From a virus: a stretch of 40,610 nt of DNA. The position numbers and the translations under genes were made by a program. Location: the IMG/VR virus record IMGVR_UViG_3300027987_000164, positions 1 through 40,610 of that record. The stretch is one strand, 5' to 3'. Shown one piece after another: positions 4,936 to 13,161 of the stretch. The notes below the pieces were generated by a model that was given only the letters and a program-made list of their open reading frames with translations, did not search any database and was not told where the DNA came from. Every line of letters starts with the position of its first letter. Positions within the stretch are counted from its first letter, which is position 1.

Positions 4936-7031
4936 TGGACAGTGAAGAAAAACCAAACAAGTTGAACGAGATCCACAGCGAAGCACTACGCGAGTTTAAC
5001 CGCGCCCAGTCTGTCCACTGTGAACTTCGTGAAGAGTGCAAAAGTGACCGCAAGTTTGCGACAGTGGCCGGCGCTCAGTGGGAGAGTGGGGACTACGCTG
5101 ATTATTTTGATAAGCGCATTCGGCTTGAGGTGAACAAGGTCGGTCAGTCACTAACCAACATCACAAACGAGTACAGGGCTAACCGGATAACAGTTAACTT
5201 CGTCAGTAAGGACGGAAGCAAAGCGGACGCACTGGCCGATATGTGTGACGGTCTTTACCGGGCGGATGAGCAGGACTCTGTTGCTAATGAAGCATACGAT
5301 AATGCGTTTGAGGAAGGCACAGCCGGAGGTATGGGAGCATGGCGTCTAACTGCCGTAGAGGAAGACCCCGGCGACCCAGACAATGACTATCAGCGAATTC
5401 GTATTACCCCCATTTTTGAGGCTGACACCTCCGTTTACTTTGATCTTGACGCTAAGCGCCAGGATAAGTCAGACGCTAAGAAATGCTGGGTCATTCAGCC
5501 GATGGACCGGGAAGCGTTCATGGATAAGTATGACGAAGATCCGGCGAGCTGGCCCAAAACTGATGCGTCAGAAGATTTCGACTGGTACACACTGACCTCA
5601 CCCGATGTGGTTTTCATTGCTGAGTATTTTTGCATCGAGGAAGTGAACACCAAGTACATGGTCTATGAGTCCATGGTCACGGGTAAGACAAGCGACCACA
5701 CTGAGGAGGATCTGGAGGAGACCCAGGAAAACACAGGCCTTACGCTTAAGGAAACTCTTAAGGCCACAGGCAGCAAGTTCTTGAGGGAAAAAACCAAAAC
5801 CGTTAAGAAAGTCCACAAGTACATAATGTCCGGTGGCTGCATTCTGGAAGATTGCGGCTATATCGCCGGGTCACACATACCAATTATTCCTTACTATGGT
5901 AAACGTGTTTTTATTGAAAACGCTGAGTATATTTGTGGCCACGTTCGCATGGCGCGCGACCCTCAAGTGCTCAAGAACATGGAGACCAGCAAGTTAGCAG
6001 AGCTGTCTGCGCTGAGTTCTGTTGAGAAACCGATTTTTACTCCAGAGCAAATGGCTGGGCATACTGCAATGTGGGAGGATGACAATTTAAAAAATTACCC
6101 TTATCTCCTTGTCAACCCAATTAAGGACCAAGACGGGCAAATGGTCCCTGCCGGGCCTCTGGGCTACACCAAACCTCCGCAGATTCCCCCAAGCACAGCC
6201 GCTTTGCTGCAACTTACCGAGAATGACCTAAACGAGATTCTTGGTAATCAGAAGGACGGTGAAAGGTTGCAGGGAAATATTTCTACTCAAACCGCAGAGT
6301 TGATACAAAATAACATTGATCTCCAGACTTACATCTACATGAGCAACTTCGCTAAGGCGATCCGCCGCACTGGCCAGGTGTGGTTGTCGATGGCCAAAGA
6401 TATTTACGTGGAGGAGGACCGAAAACTAAAAACAATCAGTTCTGCGGGCGAAGTATCTCAGGTCCAGATTATGAAACCGGCCGCAGTCGGTGCGTCGACC
6501 CGGTTTGACAATGATTTATCGCTCGCCCGCTTTGATGTCAGCGTAGAGGTTGGCCCTTCCAGTGCCACGCAGCGCTCTGCTGTCGTTCGGTCACTTTCTG
6601 AATTATTGAAAGCACCCCTCGACCCTGAAACCTCACAAACTTTAATGTTCATGATAATGACTAACCTGGAGGGCGAGGGCCTTGGGGATATTCGGGCCTA
6701 TTTCCGTAAAAAACTTGTTCGACAGGGGGTCATGACCCCCACACCGGAAGAAAAAGCAGAGTTGGAGCAAGAACAACAGAACACGCCCCCCGATCCGAAT
6801 GCGGTCTACCTGGAAGCGGCGGCGGAGAAAGAGCGTAGCCAGGCGGCTAACTACCAAGCGGATATACAGCTCAAGGACGCCAAGGCCCAGGAATCGGCGG
6901 CTAAGACTTTGGAGACTTTCGCGAACATCGACATGGCCAAGATTGATAAACTTTTGGCGGTGGTAGATCGAATGGGGCCGCTGATTGAAAAGTTGGGGGC
7001 TCAGGGCCAAATCCCGACCGAGCAGGAATAA
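4935..7031 (+). CDS. Portal protein, P22 gp1-like
   Basis: Forms the dodecameric ring at one capsid vertex through which DNA enters and leaves and onto which the tail is built. At 698 residues it is close to P22 gp1 (725). The N-terminal part (RFATVAGAQW-like motif near residue 40, then an acidic stretch) and the central clip/wing region with NKVGQSLTNITNEYRANR match P22-type portals. The C-terminus (about 580-690) is Ala/Gln/Glu-rich and helical, like the barrel of P22. Its start overlaps the preceding stop. Followed by packaging-independent capsid genes under a separate candidate promoter. Confidence 0.88.
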   Translation: MDSEEKPNKLNEIHSEALREFNRAQSVHCELREECKSDRKFATVAGAQWESGDYADYFDKRIRLEVNKVGQSLTNITNEYRANRITVNFVSKDGSKADALADMCDGLYRADEQDSVANEAYDNAFEEGTAGGMGAWRLTAVEEDPGDPDNDYQRIRITPIFEADTSVYFDLDAKRQDKSDAKKCWVIQPMDREAFMDKYDEDPASWPKTDASEDFDWYTLTSPDVVFIAEYFCIEEVNTKYMVYESMVTGKTSDHTEEDLEETQENTGLTLKETLKATGSKFLREKTKTVKKVHKYIMSGGCILEDCGYIAGSHIPIIPYYGKRVFIENAEYICGHVRMARDPQVLKNMETSKLAELSALSSVEKPIFTPEQMAGHTAMWEDDNLKNYPYLLVNPIKDQDGQMVPAGPLGYTKPPQIPPSTAALLQLTENDLNEILGNQKDGERLQGNISTQTAELIQNNIDLQTYIYMSNFAKAIRRTGQVWLSMAKDIYVEEDRKLKTISSAGEVSQVQIMKPAAVGASTRFDNDLSLARFDVSVEVGPSSATQRSAVVRSLSELLKAPLDPETSQTLMFMIMTNLEGEGLGDIRAYFRKKLVRQGVMTPTPEEKAELEQEQQNTPPDPNAVYLEAAAEKERSQAANYQADIQLKDAKAQESAAKTLETFANIDMAKIDKLLAVVDRMGPLIEKLGAQGQIPTEQE

Positions 7032-7065
7032 AAAAACGCCCCGGAGGGCGCTAAGGAGATTTGAA

Positions 7066-7173
7066 GTGACTACGTGGAGTAGAGATCCCACTATAGCTAA
7101 TTTGCGTTTAATTATCAATTGCACACCCACAACCATTTTGCTATATAATGCCAACATTCTGGCGCGAAGCTGA
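7066..7173 (+). CDS. Very small ORF after portal (35 aa)
   Basis: GTG at 7066 with AAGGAG eight bases upstream opens a 35-codon frame. The product has a moderately hydrophobic middle (NLRLIINCTPTTILLYN) and no known family. The frame overlaps a candidate promoter at 7119-7149, so it could equally be leader sequence. Kept because of the good ribosome site; low confidence. Confidence 0.25.
   Translation: MTTWSRDPTIANLRLIINCTPTTILLYNANILARS
7119..7149 (+). promoter_or_regulatory. Candidate promoter for capsid genes
   Basis: TTGCAC (7119-7124) is followed by TATATA at 17 bases (7142-7147), overlapping TATAAT at 7144-7149 (19 bases). It lies in the AT-rich gap between portal and scaffold, about 80 bases before the scaffold start, and could boost coat-protein synthesis. 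Confidence 0.5.
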
Positions 7174-7228
7174 GCAAATCCGGCTTTTAGCGTCAAAGTT
7201 CCGCCGCTTAAGGTGAGTAGAGGGTTTA

Positions 7229-8137
7229 ATGACTGAACAAGCTAATTCTGTACCCGATTCTGAGGAAGATTTGACCACTGATAACGAAGTGGTCGAAATT
7301 GACGATGAAACTGGGGAAGAGGCCGAGGTTAACAACGAGGAAGCAGAGTCACCCGAGGGTGGTCAGGCAGAGTCAGAGAAAGCCCCGGAGAGTCAGGACA
7401 AGTTAACTGTTTACACTGAGGAGCCCGACGATTCGGAAGAGTCCGAGGAAAGCGACGACGAAGCCCCCGGGCTTGTCAATAAGCTAAGGCGGAAACTGCG
7501 CGAAACTGCGAAAGAGAACAAGGAACTCAGACGAAAGTTTGAGGAACCCGAAAGCTCCAAGCCCGCAAAGACACTTCGCCCCAAGCCCAAAATCGCTGAC
7601 CATGAGTACGATAGTGAAGCCTTTGAGGCTGATCTCGAAAAATGGTATTCAGAAAAACAGGAGGTTGAGAGGGATAAGGCTGAGCGCGACAATGCGGCTA
7701 AACAAGAGCAGGAAGCCTGGCAACAAACCCTGAACCGCTACGCGGAGCAGAAAAGCCAGATTAAACGCCAGGATTTCGCCGATATTGAGCAAAACGTTCT
7801 TGGCTCACTTTCTCAAACTCAGCAAGGAATTTTGGTAGAAGGCGCTGAGAACGCAGCAAACGTTATCCTCGCCCTCAATCAGAATCCTGACAAACTGGAT
7901 GAATTAGCGGACATCACTAACCCCGTAAAATTTGCTTTTGCGGTTGCCAAGTTAGAGGGCTCTATCAAAGTGGCCAGCAAGAGAAAACCACCACCTCCGG
8001 AGAGACCAGCACCTACAGGTGCGCCCAAGTCAGTCGGCGGAGGTGACAAGCATTTAGATAAATTGCGGGCCGAAGCGGAAAAGACCGGGGACTATACTAA
8101 AGTTCACCAGTATAAACAGCAGTTAAAGGCCCGCTAA
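7229..8137 (+). CDS. Scaffolding protein
   Basis: Directs coat-protein assembly and leaves the capsid before or during packaging. The 302-residue protein has the expected build: a very acidic, low-complexity N-terminal 80 residues, a long helical middle (LRRKLRETAKENKELRRKF and later coiled-coil segments), and a basic C-terminus (DKLRAEAEK ... YKQQLKAR) where P22 scaffold binds coat. The sequence is poorly conserved in this family, so position between portal and coat carries much of the weight. P22 scaffold is 303 residues. ATG at 7229 follows GAGGGTTTA. No protease gene is nearby, so scaffold probably exits intact as in P22. Confidence 0.8.
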   Translation: MTEQANSVPDSEEDLTTDNEVVEIDDETGEEAEVNNEEAESPEGGQAESEKAPESQDKLTVYTEEPDDSEESEESDDEAPGLVNKLRRKLRETAKENKELRRKFEEPESSKPAKTLRPKPKIADHEYDSEAFEADLEKWYSEKQEVERDKAERDNAAKQEQEAWQQTLNRYAEQKSQIKRQDFADIEQNVLGSLSQTQQGILVEGAENAANVILALNQNPDKLDELADITNPVKFAFAVAKLEGSIKVASKRKPPPPERPAPTGAPKSVGGGDKHLDKLRAEAEKTGDYTKVHQYKQQLKAR

Positions 8138-8161
8138 GTTTAACCAAACTTAGGGGGCCAT

Positions 8162-9433
8162 ATGGCTACGAACGACTTTAGCAAAGAAGAGCGCGTTGCT
8201 TTTGAAGCTATTTTAGAGGGCTACAATGACGCGCTTGTACTCTCACAAGCAGTACGAAAATTTCCTATCGGAACTCCCGAAAACGCCGAGCGCTCAAACG
8301 ATATTATCTGGCGCCCACAACCTTATATTGCTCAGACCTTTAACGGCCGAGATCAGACCGGCAATTTTTACGGTAATACTCAACTTTCTGTACCGGCAAC
8401 CGCCACCATCGAAAAATCAAGTCCCACTCAACTCTCTTCAACAGATCTGCGCGACCAACTTCAATCCGGCCGCTTGGGCATGGCGGCCGCGCAGAAATTG
8501 GCCAGTGACATTAACATCTCGGTGATGAACGTTGCGGCTAACCAGGGCACTTTGGTTGTTAAGCGAACCGTTGCCTCCTCTGGTTATGATGATGTCGCCA
8601 AGTGTGACGAGATCATGAACGAGCAAGGCATTGCAATGGATGAGCGCTACTTGGCGCTGTCCAGCCGAGACTACAATGGCATGGCCAGTAATTTGGCGGC
8701 CCGTGGAACCATGAACCAAAAGCCTACTGCTGCCTATGAGCGTTCATCCGTGGGTATGGTCGCCAGCTTCGAGACATTGAAGCTAGACTATGCTAACCGG
8801 CTGACCGCTGCGGCGGGTGGTGGTGGCCTTACCATGGACACCCAGGCGGCGGCTAGCAACTACTACACGCCAGTGGCTAAGCGGACTGCAGTTACTGGGG
8901 AAACTTCGAACGTTGACAACCGCCGCCAGACGGTGACTATATCGAGTACGGTCAATGTTGCTGCGGGGGATTGCTTTACTATCGCTGGGGTTGAGGCGGT
9001 CCACCACATCACCAAGAACTCAACGGGAAACCTGAAAACGTTCCGTGTGATCTCGGTGGAAAGTGCTACCACCATGGTGATCTCTCCCCCCATTATCAGT
9101 AACCAAGGCGGCACTGACGCGGAGGCCCAGTATCAGAACGTTGAAGTTACCGAGGACGCCACAGCGGCCATTGTGTTCTTAAACACAGTGACTAACTTCG
9201 TCAACCCCTTCTGGCACGGCGACGCTATCGAGCTGCACCCAAGTAGCCATGCGGTACCCACTGACGGCGGCCCAGCTGTAATGAAAGCGACCACGGACCA
9301 AGGGATTGAGTTAATGATGGTCAAATGGTTGGATGGTAACACGCTGGAAACCTTTTTCCGGTGGGATATTCGGTACGGGGTAACGATGCTGCAACCTCAA
9401 ATGGCAGGCATTATGCTATTCAGCCAAACCTAA
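8162..9433 (+). CDS. Major capsid protein, P22 coat-like
   Basis: The HK97-fold shell protein. Its 423 residues compare with 430 in P22 gp5. The start (MATNDFSKEERVAFEAILEG) and the segment DALVLSQAVRKFPI fit P22-type coat N-arms. Around residues 260-300 the text DCFTIAGVEAVHHITK strongly recalls the inserted I-domain of P22 coat (DKFTIAGVxAVHxITK). The C-terminus (FRWDIRYGVTMLQPQMAGIML) is also typical. The codon start is preceded by AGGGGG. A terminator-like hairpin directly follows, which would set coat message high relative to downstream genes. Confidence 0.93.
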   Translation: MATNDFSKEERVAFEAILEGYNDALVLSQAVRKFPIGTPENAERSNDIIWRPQPYIAQTFNGRDQTGNFYGNTQLSVPATATIEKSSPTQLSSTDLRDQLQSGRLGMAAAQKLASDINISVMNVAANQGTLVVKRTVASSGYDDVAKCDEIMNEQGIAMDERYLALSSRDYNGMASNLAARGTMNQKPTAAYERSSVGMVASFETLKLDYANRLTAAAGGGGLTMDTQAAASNYYTPVAKRTAVTGETSNVDNRRQTVTISSTVNVAAGDCFTIAGVEAVHHITKNSTGNLKTFRVISVESATTMVISPPIISNQGGTDAEAQYQNVEVTEDATAAIVFLNTVTNFVNPFWHGDAIELHPSSHAVPTDGGPAVMKATTDQGIELMMVKWLDGNTLETFFRWDIRYGVTMLQPQMAGIMLFSQT

Positions 9434-9441
9434 TTTGACAT

Positions 9442-9462
9442 AGGGGCTCAGCGGCCCCTTTT
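9442..9462 (+). terminator. Rho-independent terminator after coat gene
   Basis: AGGGGC (9442-9447), six-base loop, GCCCCT (9454-9459), then a short T-run (9459-9462). The stem is GC-rich and the T-run short, so partial termination is likely, lowering expression of the distal genes relative to coat. Confidence 0.65.
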
Positions 9463-9484
9463 CTGAATAAAGAGGATTTTTATC

Positions 9485-11206
9485 ATGTCTACTAAAGTTT
9501 ACCCTTTTGGAACTGTCACGGTCACTGTACCGGACGGCCAAAAAATTACGGTTTTTGCAGAGGATGGCGGTGCGGTAGTTTTTCAGGTAGTTGGGTATCC
9601 CAATCTCCCTGACACCAACAACCAAGTTGCTGACATTACCAACACAACTTATACATCAGCCGCAGTAAGTGGCCCTACTGATTTCGTAATCTCAGCAGGC
9701 CCGGACGGCGCGGTTTACGCGGTGGGGGCTTCCCCCTCGATTTCTGATCCTGTTGGAGATCTCCAGGGTGCAGAAGCTACCTTCAATATTGACGGCCTTG
9801 ACGCTGCTCAGGGCGGAACGGTCGACATTGCGGGCGGTACGTCAAGTACATCGGCCAACGCTGGTGGGGCTGTCAGCTTAACAGGCGGTACTCCGGGGGC
9901 TACTGGTGCGGGTGGCGCTGCCACGGTTGCCGGTGGCGCTGGTGGCTCAACTTCAGGCGCTGGTGGTGCCGTCAGTATTGATGCTGGGGACGCCACAGCG
10001 GGTAACTCAGCCGGCGGGTCAACTTCTGTTACAGGTGGTGATGGATCCGGCTCTTCCTCTGGCGGTGCTGCTACGGTAACCGGTGGCGCTGGTGGTGCTA
10101 CGGGTGCCGGTGGCCCAGCGTCCGTCACTGGTGGTGCTGGTGGTGCTACCTCTGGTGCCGGTGGTGCTACTTCTGTCACAGGGGGCGCGGCCACAGCCGG
10201 TAATAGTGCCGGTGGTGCTGCTTCTGTTGTAGGTGGCGGTGGTTCCGGCTCCGGTGCGGGCGGTGCTGCCAATATCACGGGTGGTGCCCCCGGTGGCAGT
10301 GGTACTGGTGGGGCTGTTGTCCTCACTGGTGCGGCTGGTGGTGCGACTACGGGCGCAGGTGGTGCGATCACAGCTACAGCGGGCGCTGGCACTGGAGGTA
10401 ACAGTGTTGGTGGCGCGGCTAGCTTAACAGCAGGCGCGGGTCAAGGTACTGCAGCGGGTGGCGCGGCCAACTTAACAGCGGGCGCCTCGGGCGCTGGCGC
10501 TACCGGCAACGGTGGGGCAGTATCGGTGCTGGGTGGGGCGGCAGCTTCAACCAATGGCACTGGCGGTGCTGGCACGTTTACTGGTGGTGCTGGTACGGGC
10601 ACCGGGGCAGGTGGTGCGGTTTCAGTAACTGGCGGCGCTGGTGGCGCTTCGGGCGCGGGTGGCGCGGCTAATATTGTGAGCGGGGCTGGTGGTGCCACTA
10701 CGGGCGTCGGTGGCAATATCAATATCACCGCAGGCTCTGCCAATGGGGGCAACTCCAACGGGGGTAGTATCGTAATGACCCCGGGGGTTCAGGATGGTAC
10801 TGGCCTGGTTGGTAATATCCGCATTAAAGGTTTGCACATTGAGCAGCAGATAGCCCCAACCGCTGAAACCGGAGCCGCTACGCTATCGGTTGCTGACTTG
10901 ACTCGGGGCTTGATTACTATTACCCATGCCACCGGGGCAGACGTTGCACTGACCCTTGATACCGGAACTTTGATGGATGCCGGTGTTACTATGGATGTTA
11001 ACGATGCTTTTGATTACTCAGTAATCAATCTGTCGGCAGCAGCTCTGGACACGGCAACGGTTACTGCGTCGGCTGGCCATACGCTGGTCGGGGTGGGGGT
11101 TATTCAGTCCGCCCATGCCACCACGGGTGGCTTGTATGGTAACGCGGCCACCTTCCGGTGCCGTAAGACTGCGGCCAATACGTTCATTTCGTATCGTATT
11201 GCTTAA
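9485..11206 (+). CDS. Glycine-rich head or tail fibre with collagen-like stalk
   Basis: A 573-residue three-part protein right after coat. Residues 1-105 are a small beta domain (FGTVTVTVPDGQKITVF ... VGYPNLPD) of a type I associate with small proteins next to coat genes, probably the virion-binding part. Residues 110-442 are twenty Gly-rich units of 16-18 residues, each starting GG and often reading GGAxSVTGGAGGxTGA. Residues 443-573 are a compact C-terminal domain (ITHATGADVALTLDTG ... FRCRKTAANTFISYRIA) also seen at the ends of other phage surface proteins. The repeat would form a polyglycine-II-like bundle or narrow beta-solenoid, probably trimeric. Likely a capsid decoration fibre that sticks to cells or mucus; a tail fibre is the alternative. 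Confidence 0.7.
   Translation: MSTKVYPFGTVTVTVPDGQKITVFAEDGGAVVFQVVGYPNLPDTNNQVADITNTTYTSAAVSGPTDFVISAGPDGAVYAVGASPSISDPVGDLQGAEATFNIDGLDAAQGGTVDIAGGTSSTSANAGGAVSLTGGTPGATGAGGAATVAGGAGGSTSGAGGAVSIDAGDATAGNSAGGSTSVTGGDGSGSSSGGAATVTGGAGGATGAGGPASVTGGAGGATSGAGGATSVTGGAATAGNSAGGAASVVGGGGSGSGAGGAANITGGAPGGSGTGGAVVLTGAAGGATTGAGGAITATAGAGTGGNSVGGAASLTAGAGQGTAAGGAANLTAGASGAGATGNGGAVSVLGGAAASTNGTGGAGTFTGGAGTGTGAGGAVSVTGGAGGASGAGGAANIVSGAGGATTGVGGNINITAGSANGGNSNGGSIVMTPGVQDGTGLVGNIRIKGLHIEQQIAPTAETGAATLSVADLTRGLITITHATGADVALTLDTGTLMDAGVTMDVNDAFDYSVINLSAAALDTATVTASAGHTLVGVGVIQSAHATTGGLYGNAATFRCRKTAANTFISYRIA
9812..10810 (+). repeat. Gly-rich coding repeat array with four-unit superperiod
   Basis: Encodes twenty units. 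Units 1-12 have lengths 16,17,17,16 three times over, giving three 66-residue (198-bp) super-units at 9863-10060, 10061-10258 and 10259-10456; the third unit of each carries GNS near its end. The next block has lost one unit (51 residues, 10457-10609) and a last block of 67 residues closes the array. The pattern points to growth by duplication of four-unit blocks. Confidence 0.85.
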
Positions 11207-11211
11207 AACCA

Positions 11212-11239
11212 AGCCCCAGGGATTAACCTCTCTGGGGCT
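11212..11239 (+). terminator. Hairpin after fibre gene, weak terminator
   Basis: AGCCCCAG (11212-11219) pairs perfectly with CTGGGGCT (11232-11239) across a 12-base loop. No clear T-run follows, so it may protect the upstream mRNA or terminate only weakly. Confidence 0.4.
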
Positions 11240-11266
11240 AGTATCCACTAACTTGAGTATTTTATC

Positions 11267-11554
11267 ATGCCAGTCAAAAAACCCACTGATGAGGAAGCCT
11301 TAAATGAAGATGTCAAGAACAAAAAAGCCAGTGAAGAAGAAACCCCCAGTAAGGGCGATGGCCAAGAAGAGCAAGTACAAGAAAAAGTAACCCCGTTCCT
11401 GCCCAGGCTGGTTTACCGGACTCCTGGTTACCACCAAGCACCTGGCACTACGTATGACTACAAGCGGGTCTCAAGTGCTGAGGAGATGGAAGCAGCGCTC
11501 GAAGAAGGGTGGTTTAAAACATTGCCCGAGGCTTTAGCGGATGTCAGAAAGTAA
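11267..11554 (+). CDS. Small head-region protein (95 aa)
   Basis: A 95-residue protein with a charged, disordered N-terminal half (Glu, Lys and Gln-rich) and a conserved-looking C-terminal half: LVYRTPGYHQAPGTTYDYKRV, then AALEEGWFKTLPEAL. I recall this YRTPGxHxxPGxTYDYK ... GWxxTLPEA pattern from many phage small proteins near capsid genes; no function is established to my knowledge. Its end overlaps the gp4-like gene by 14 bases. Probably a structural or assembly factor. Confidence 0.6.
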   Translation: MPVKKPTDEEALNEDVKNKKASEEETPSKGDGQEEQVQEKVTPFLPRLVYRTPGYHQAPGTTYDYKRVSSAEEMEAALEEGWFKTLPEALADVRK

Positions 11555-12020
11555 GCGCCGAGTAATTGAAAACAGCTTAGGTAAAATCGGGTATAACACC
11601 TACACGTTCGACCTCCAGCCGGAGCACTACAGTGACGCGTTGAGCATTCTTGATGGCATGGTCGCGCAGTGGGGGCTTGTGGGAAACTACGTGAGAGCCC
11701 CTATCTCAGACAATCCAGATGACTCCGACCTGGACGAGGACAGCAACATTCCCGTGGCGTTCCTTGAGGCGGTTAAGTGCAACTTGGCGTTGGCACTCGC
11801 CCCACTTTACGGCAAAGAGCCCTCCCGGCAGCTTATTCAGCAGGCCAAAGATGGTAAGGACATGTTGTTAATCCATGCGGCTAAGCCCGAGGAGATGCAA
11901 TATCGATCTAATACCCCCAGGGGTGCAGGCAATCGGGCGAGGGGTTATTTCAGAGAGCGCCGATTTTATGAGGTTAAAGACCGAATCCGCACACGAGGCG
12001 GCAAAAACTTGGATTTATAG
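11541..12020 (+). CDS. Tail accessory factor, P22 gp4-like
   Basis: Head-completion protein that binds under the portal ring and starts tail assembly; in P22 it is gp4 (166 residues), which also has peptidoglycan hydrolase activity. This 159-residue product shows the family features: an N-terminal helix (RRVIENSLGKIGYNTYTFDL), a short loop (LDGMVAQWGLVGNYV) and the segment FLEAVKCNLALALAPLYGKEPSRQL. The position between coat/fibre and gp10-like genes matches P22. It starts inside the preceding gene, so translation is coupled. Catalytic activity cannot be judged here. Confidence 0.8.
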   Translation: MSESKRRVIENSLGKIGYNTYTFDLQPEHYSDALSILDGMVAQWGLVGNYVRAPISDNPDDSDLDEDSNIPVAFLEAVKCNLALALAPLYGKEPSRQLIQQAKDGKDMLLIHAAKPEEMQYRSNTPRGAGNRARGYFRERRFYEVKDRIRTRGGKNLDL

Positions 12021-12023
12021 CTT

Positions 12024-12494
12024 ATGAGTATCAACGAACTTAATAGAACAAGCACGGTCACTGCGGGCGACTTAATGGCCGTTTACCGCAGTGGCCAGGG
12101 TGAGACCATGGCCGCCGCCATGTCAACTCTATTGGCATACATGCAAGCCAACTTAACCATTGGGGGCTTTGGGGATTTCGTCACTCAGTACTCAGCCCCG
12201 GCGGCCACCGGATTCAATATCACTATGACGGATGGCAGCGACGACGACGAGAACATTCACCTCATTTTAACCCCAGTTGCGGGCTATGCCGCCGGGACCA
12301 TCACTCTCCCCCCATACGCAGACGTTGTGGATAAGCAAGAACTGTTGGTTAACTGCACCCAGGTGGTCACCACGTTGACCGTCGCGGCCAATGGGGCTAC
12401 CTCCGTTATTGGCGCGCCCACTACTTTGGCAGCCAATGACTTTTTTAGGCTTAAGATGGATAAGCCGACTGGAAACTGGTACAGAATAGGGTGA
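12024..12494 (+). CDS. Small structural protein (156 aa)
   Basis: A 156-residue protein with an N-terminal helical part (INELNRTSTVTAGDLMAVYRSGQGET) that resembles start segments of virion proteins, then a beta-rich half ending FFRLKMDKPTGNWYRIG. Comparable proteins with a closing 'FxxLxxD...NxWxRxG' strand occur in podovirus tail regions. Lies three bases after the gp4-like gene and four before the next gene. Likely a minor virion or fibre-adaptor protein; exact role unknown. Confidence 0.55.
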   Translation: MSINELNRTSTVTAGDLMAVYRSGQGETMAAAMSTLLAYMQANLTIGGFGDFVTQYSAPAATGFNITMTDGSDDDENIHLILTPVAGYAAGTITLPPYADVVDKQELLVNCTQVVTTLTVAANGATSVIGAPTTLAANDFFRLKMDKPTGNWYRIG

Positions 12495-12498
12495 ATCT

Positions 12499-12798
12499 AT
12501 GACTATCCACAAGAATTTTGAGCCCATACGTGGGGCTAATCAGGTAACAACCCCGGCTGCCGTGGCGGCATCGGTAAATTTAACCCGGAAATCGAAGTCA
12601 GTCCGGTTGGTGAACACTGGAGGCAATATTTGCCATGTTAGAATAGGCGAAGGGGCCCAGACGGCAACCACGGCAGACATGCCGGTGGCTGCGGGGACTG
12701 AAATCATTGTAAGTAAGGCAGAAACGGACGAAATTCTATCCCATATTTCGGCGGGTGGAACTACTCTGCATGTCCAAGAGGGCCATGCGGGGACTTAA
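12499..12798 (+). CDS. Small beta-rich virion protein (99 aa)
   Basis: Ninety-nine residues, mostly beta: KSKSVRLVNTGGNICHVRIGEGAQTATTADMPVAAGTEI. The layout 'NTGxNxCxVRxG ... ATxADMPVxAG' recurs in small phage proteins near connectors. It may be a decoration or stopper protein. Lies four bases after the preceding gene in the same operon. Function not established. Confidence 0.5.
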   Translation: MTIHKNFEPIRGANQVTTPAAVAASVNLTRKSKSVRLVNTGGNICHVRIGEGAQTATTADMPVAAGTEIIVSKAETDEILSHISAGGTTLHVQEGHAGT

Positions 12799-12862
12799 CA
12801 AAGGGCGCGGTAGCCAAAAAAACTTGCAGGTTACACTCGGAAGCAGTAGAGGGATAAAGCAA

Positions 12863-13159
12863 GTGTTAGATATTTTTAGCAAGTTGTCGGAGTTACCGCC
12901 CCAATTAGCAGGGGCGCTTATGTCGGTGGTTATAGCTTTTTTTCGGATAATCTACGACCAGGAAGAAACCAAACCGGTCAGGGCCATGCTTGAGTGCTTT
13001 ATGTGTGGCGCGCTCAGTTTGGCCGCAGGCTCGGCGATTAAGGCGCTCGGGGCTGACGATAATTGGATACTTTTTGTGGGTGGTTGTATAGGGTACCTCG
13101 GCCCTTTAACGGTTAGGGCCCTGTTACTTTCAATGATCAAACGTAGAATTGACAAGTAA
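12863..13159 (+). CDS. Holin, lambda S-like family
   Basis: Makes holes in the inner membrane at the end of infection so that a lysin can reach the wall. The 98-residue form begins at GTG 12863, chosen for AGAGGGA eight bases upstream and because it gives the usual length; ATG 12785 would overlap the previous gene. Three hydrophobic segments are visible (LAGALMSVVIAFFRII, MLECFMCGALSLAAGSAI, ILFVGGCIGYLGPLTV). VRAMLECFMCGALSLA and the GGxIGxxG segment match lambda-type holins. The C-terminus is basic (LLSMIKRRIDK), as in this family. No lysin gene stands beside it, which is odd. Confidence 0.75.
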   Translation: MLDIFSKLSELPPQLAGALMSVVIAFFRIIYDQEETKPVRAMLECFMCGALSLAAGSAIKALGADDNWILFVGGCIGYLGPLTVRALLLSMIKRRIDK

Positions 13160-13161
13160 GT

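Noticed and set aside
7032-7046. Hairpin CGCCC-CGGA-GGGCG after the portal gene as a rightward terminator
   Set aside because: The T-run lies on the opposite strand's side, so only a leftward terminator would form, and no leftward gene lies there.
6642-7196. Minus-strand 184-codon frame over the portal end
   Set aside because: Antisense to a confident portal gene, no ribosome site, low-complexity Leu/Arg composition.
9808-10392. Long minus-strand frame (194 codons), Pro/Ala/Val-rich, and a similar one at 10441-10758
   Set aside because: These are antisense shadows of the Gly-rich repeat in the fibre gene; the reverse complement of Gly/Ala codons yields Pro/Ala without stops. No ribosome site.
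9812-10810. CRISPR-like array in the repeat-rich region
   Set aside because: Repeats are coding, variable and contiguous in frame, without conserved repeats separated by unique spacers.
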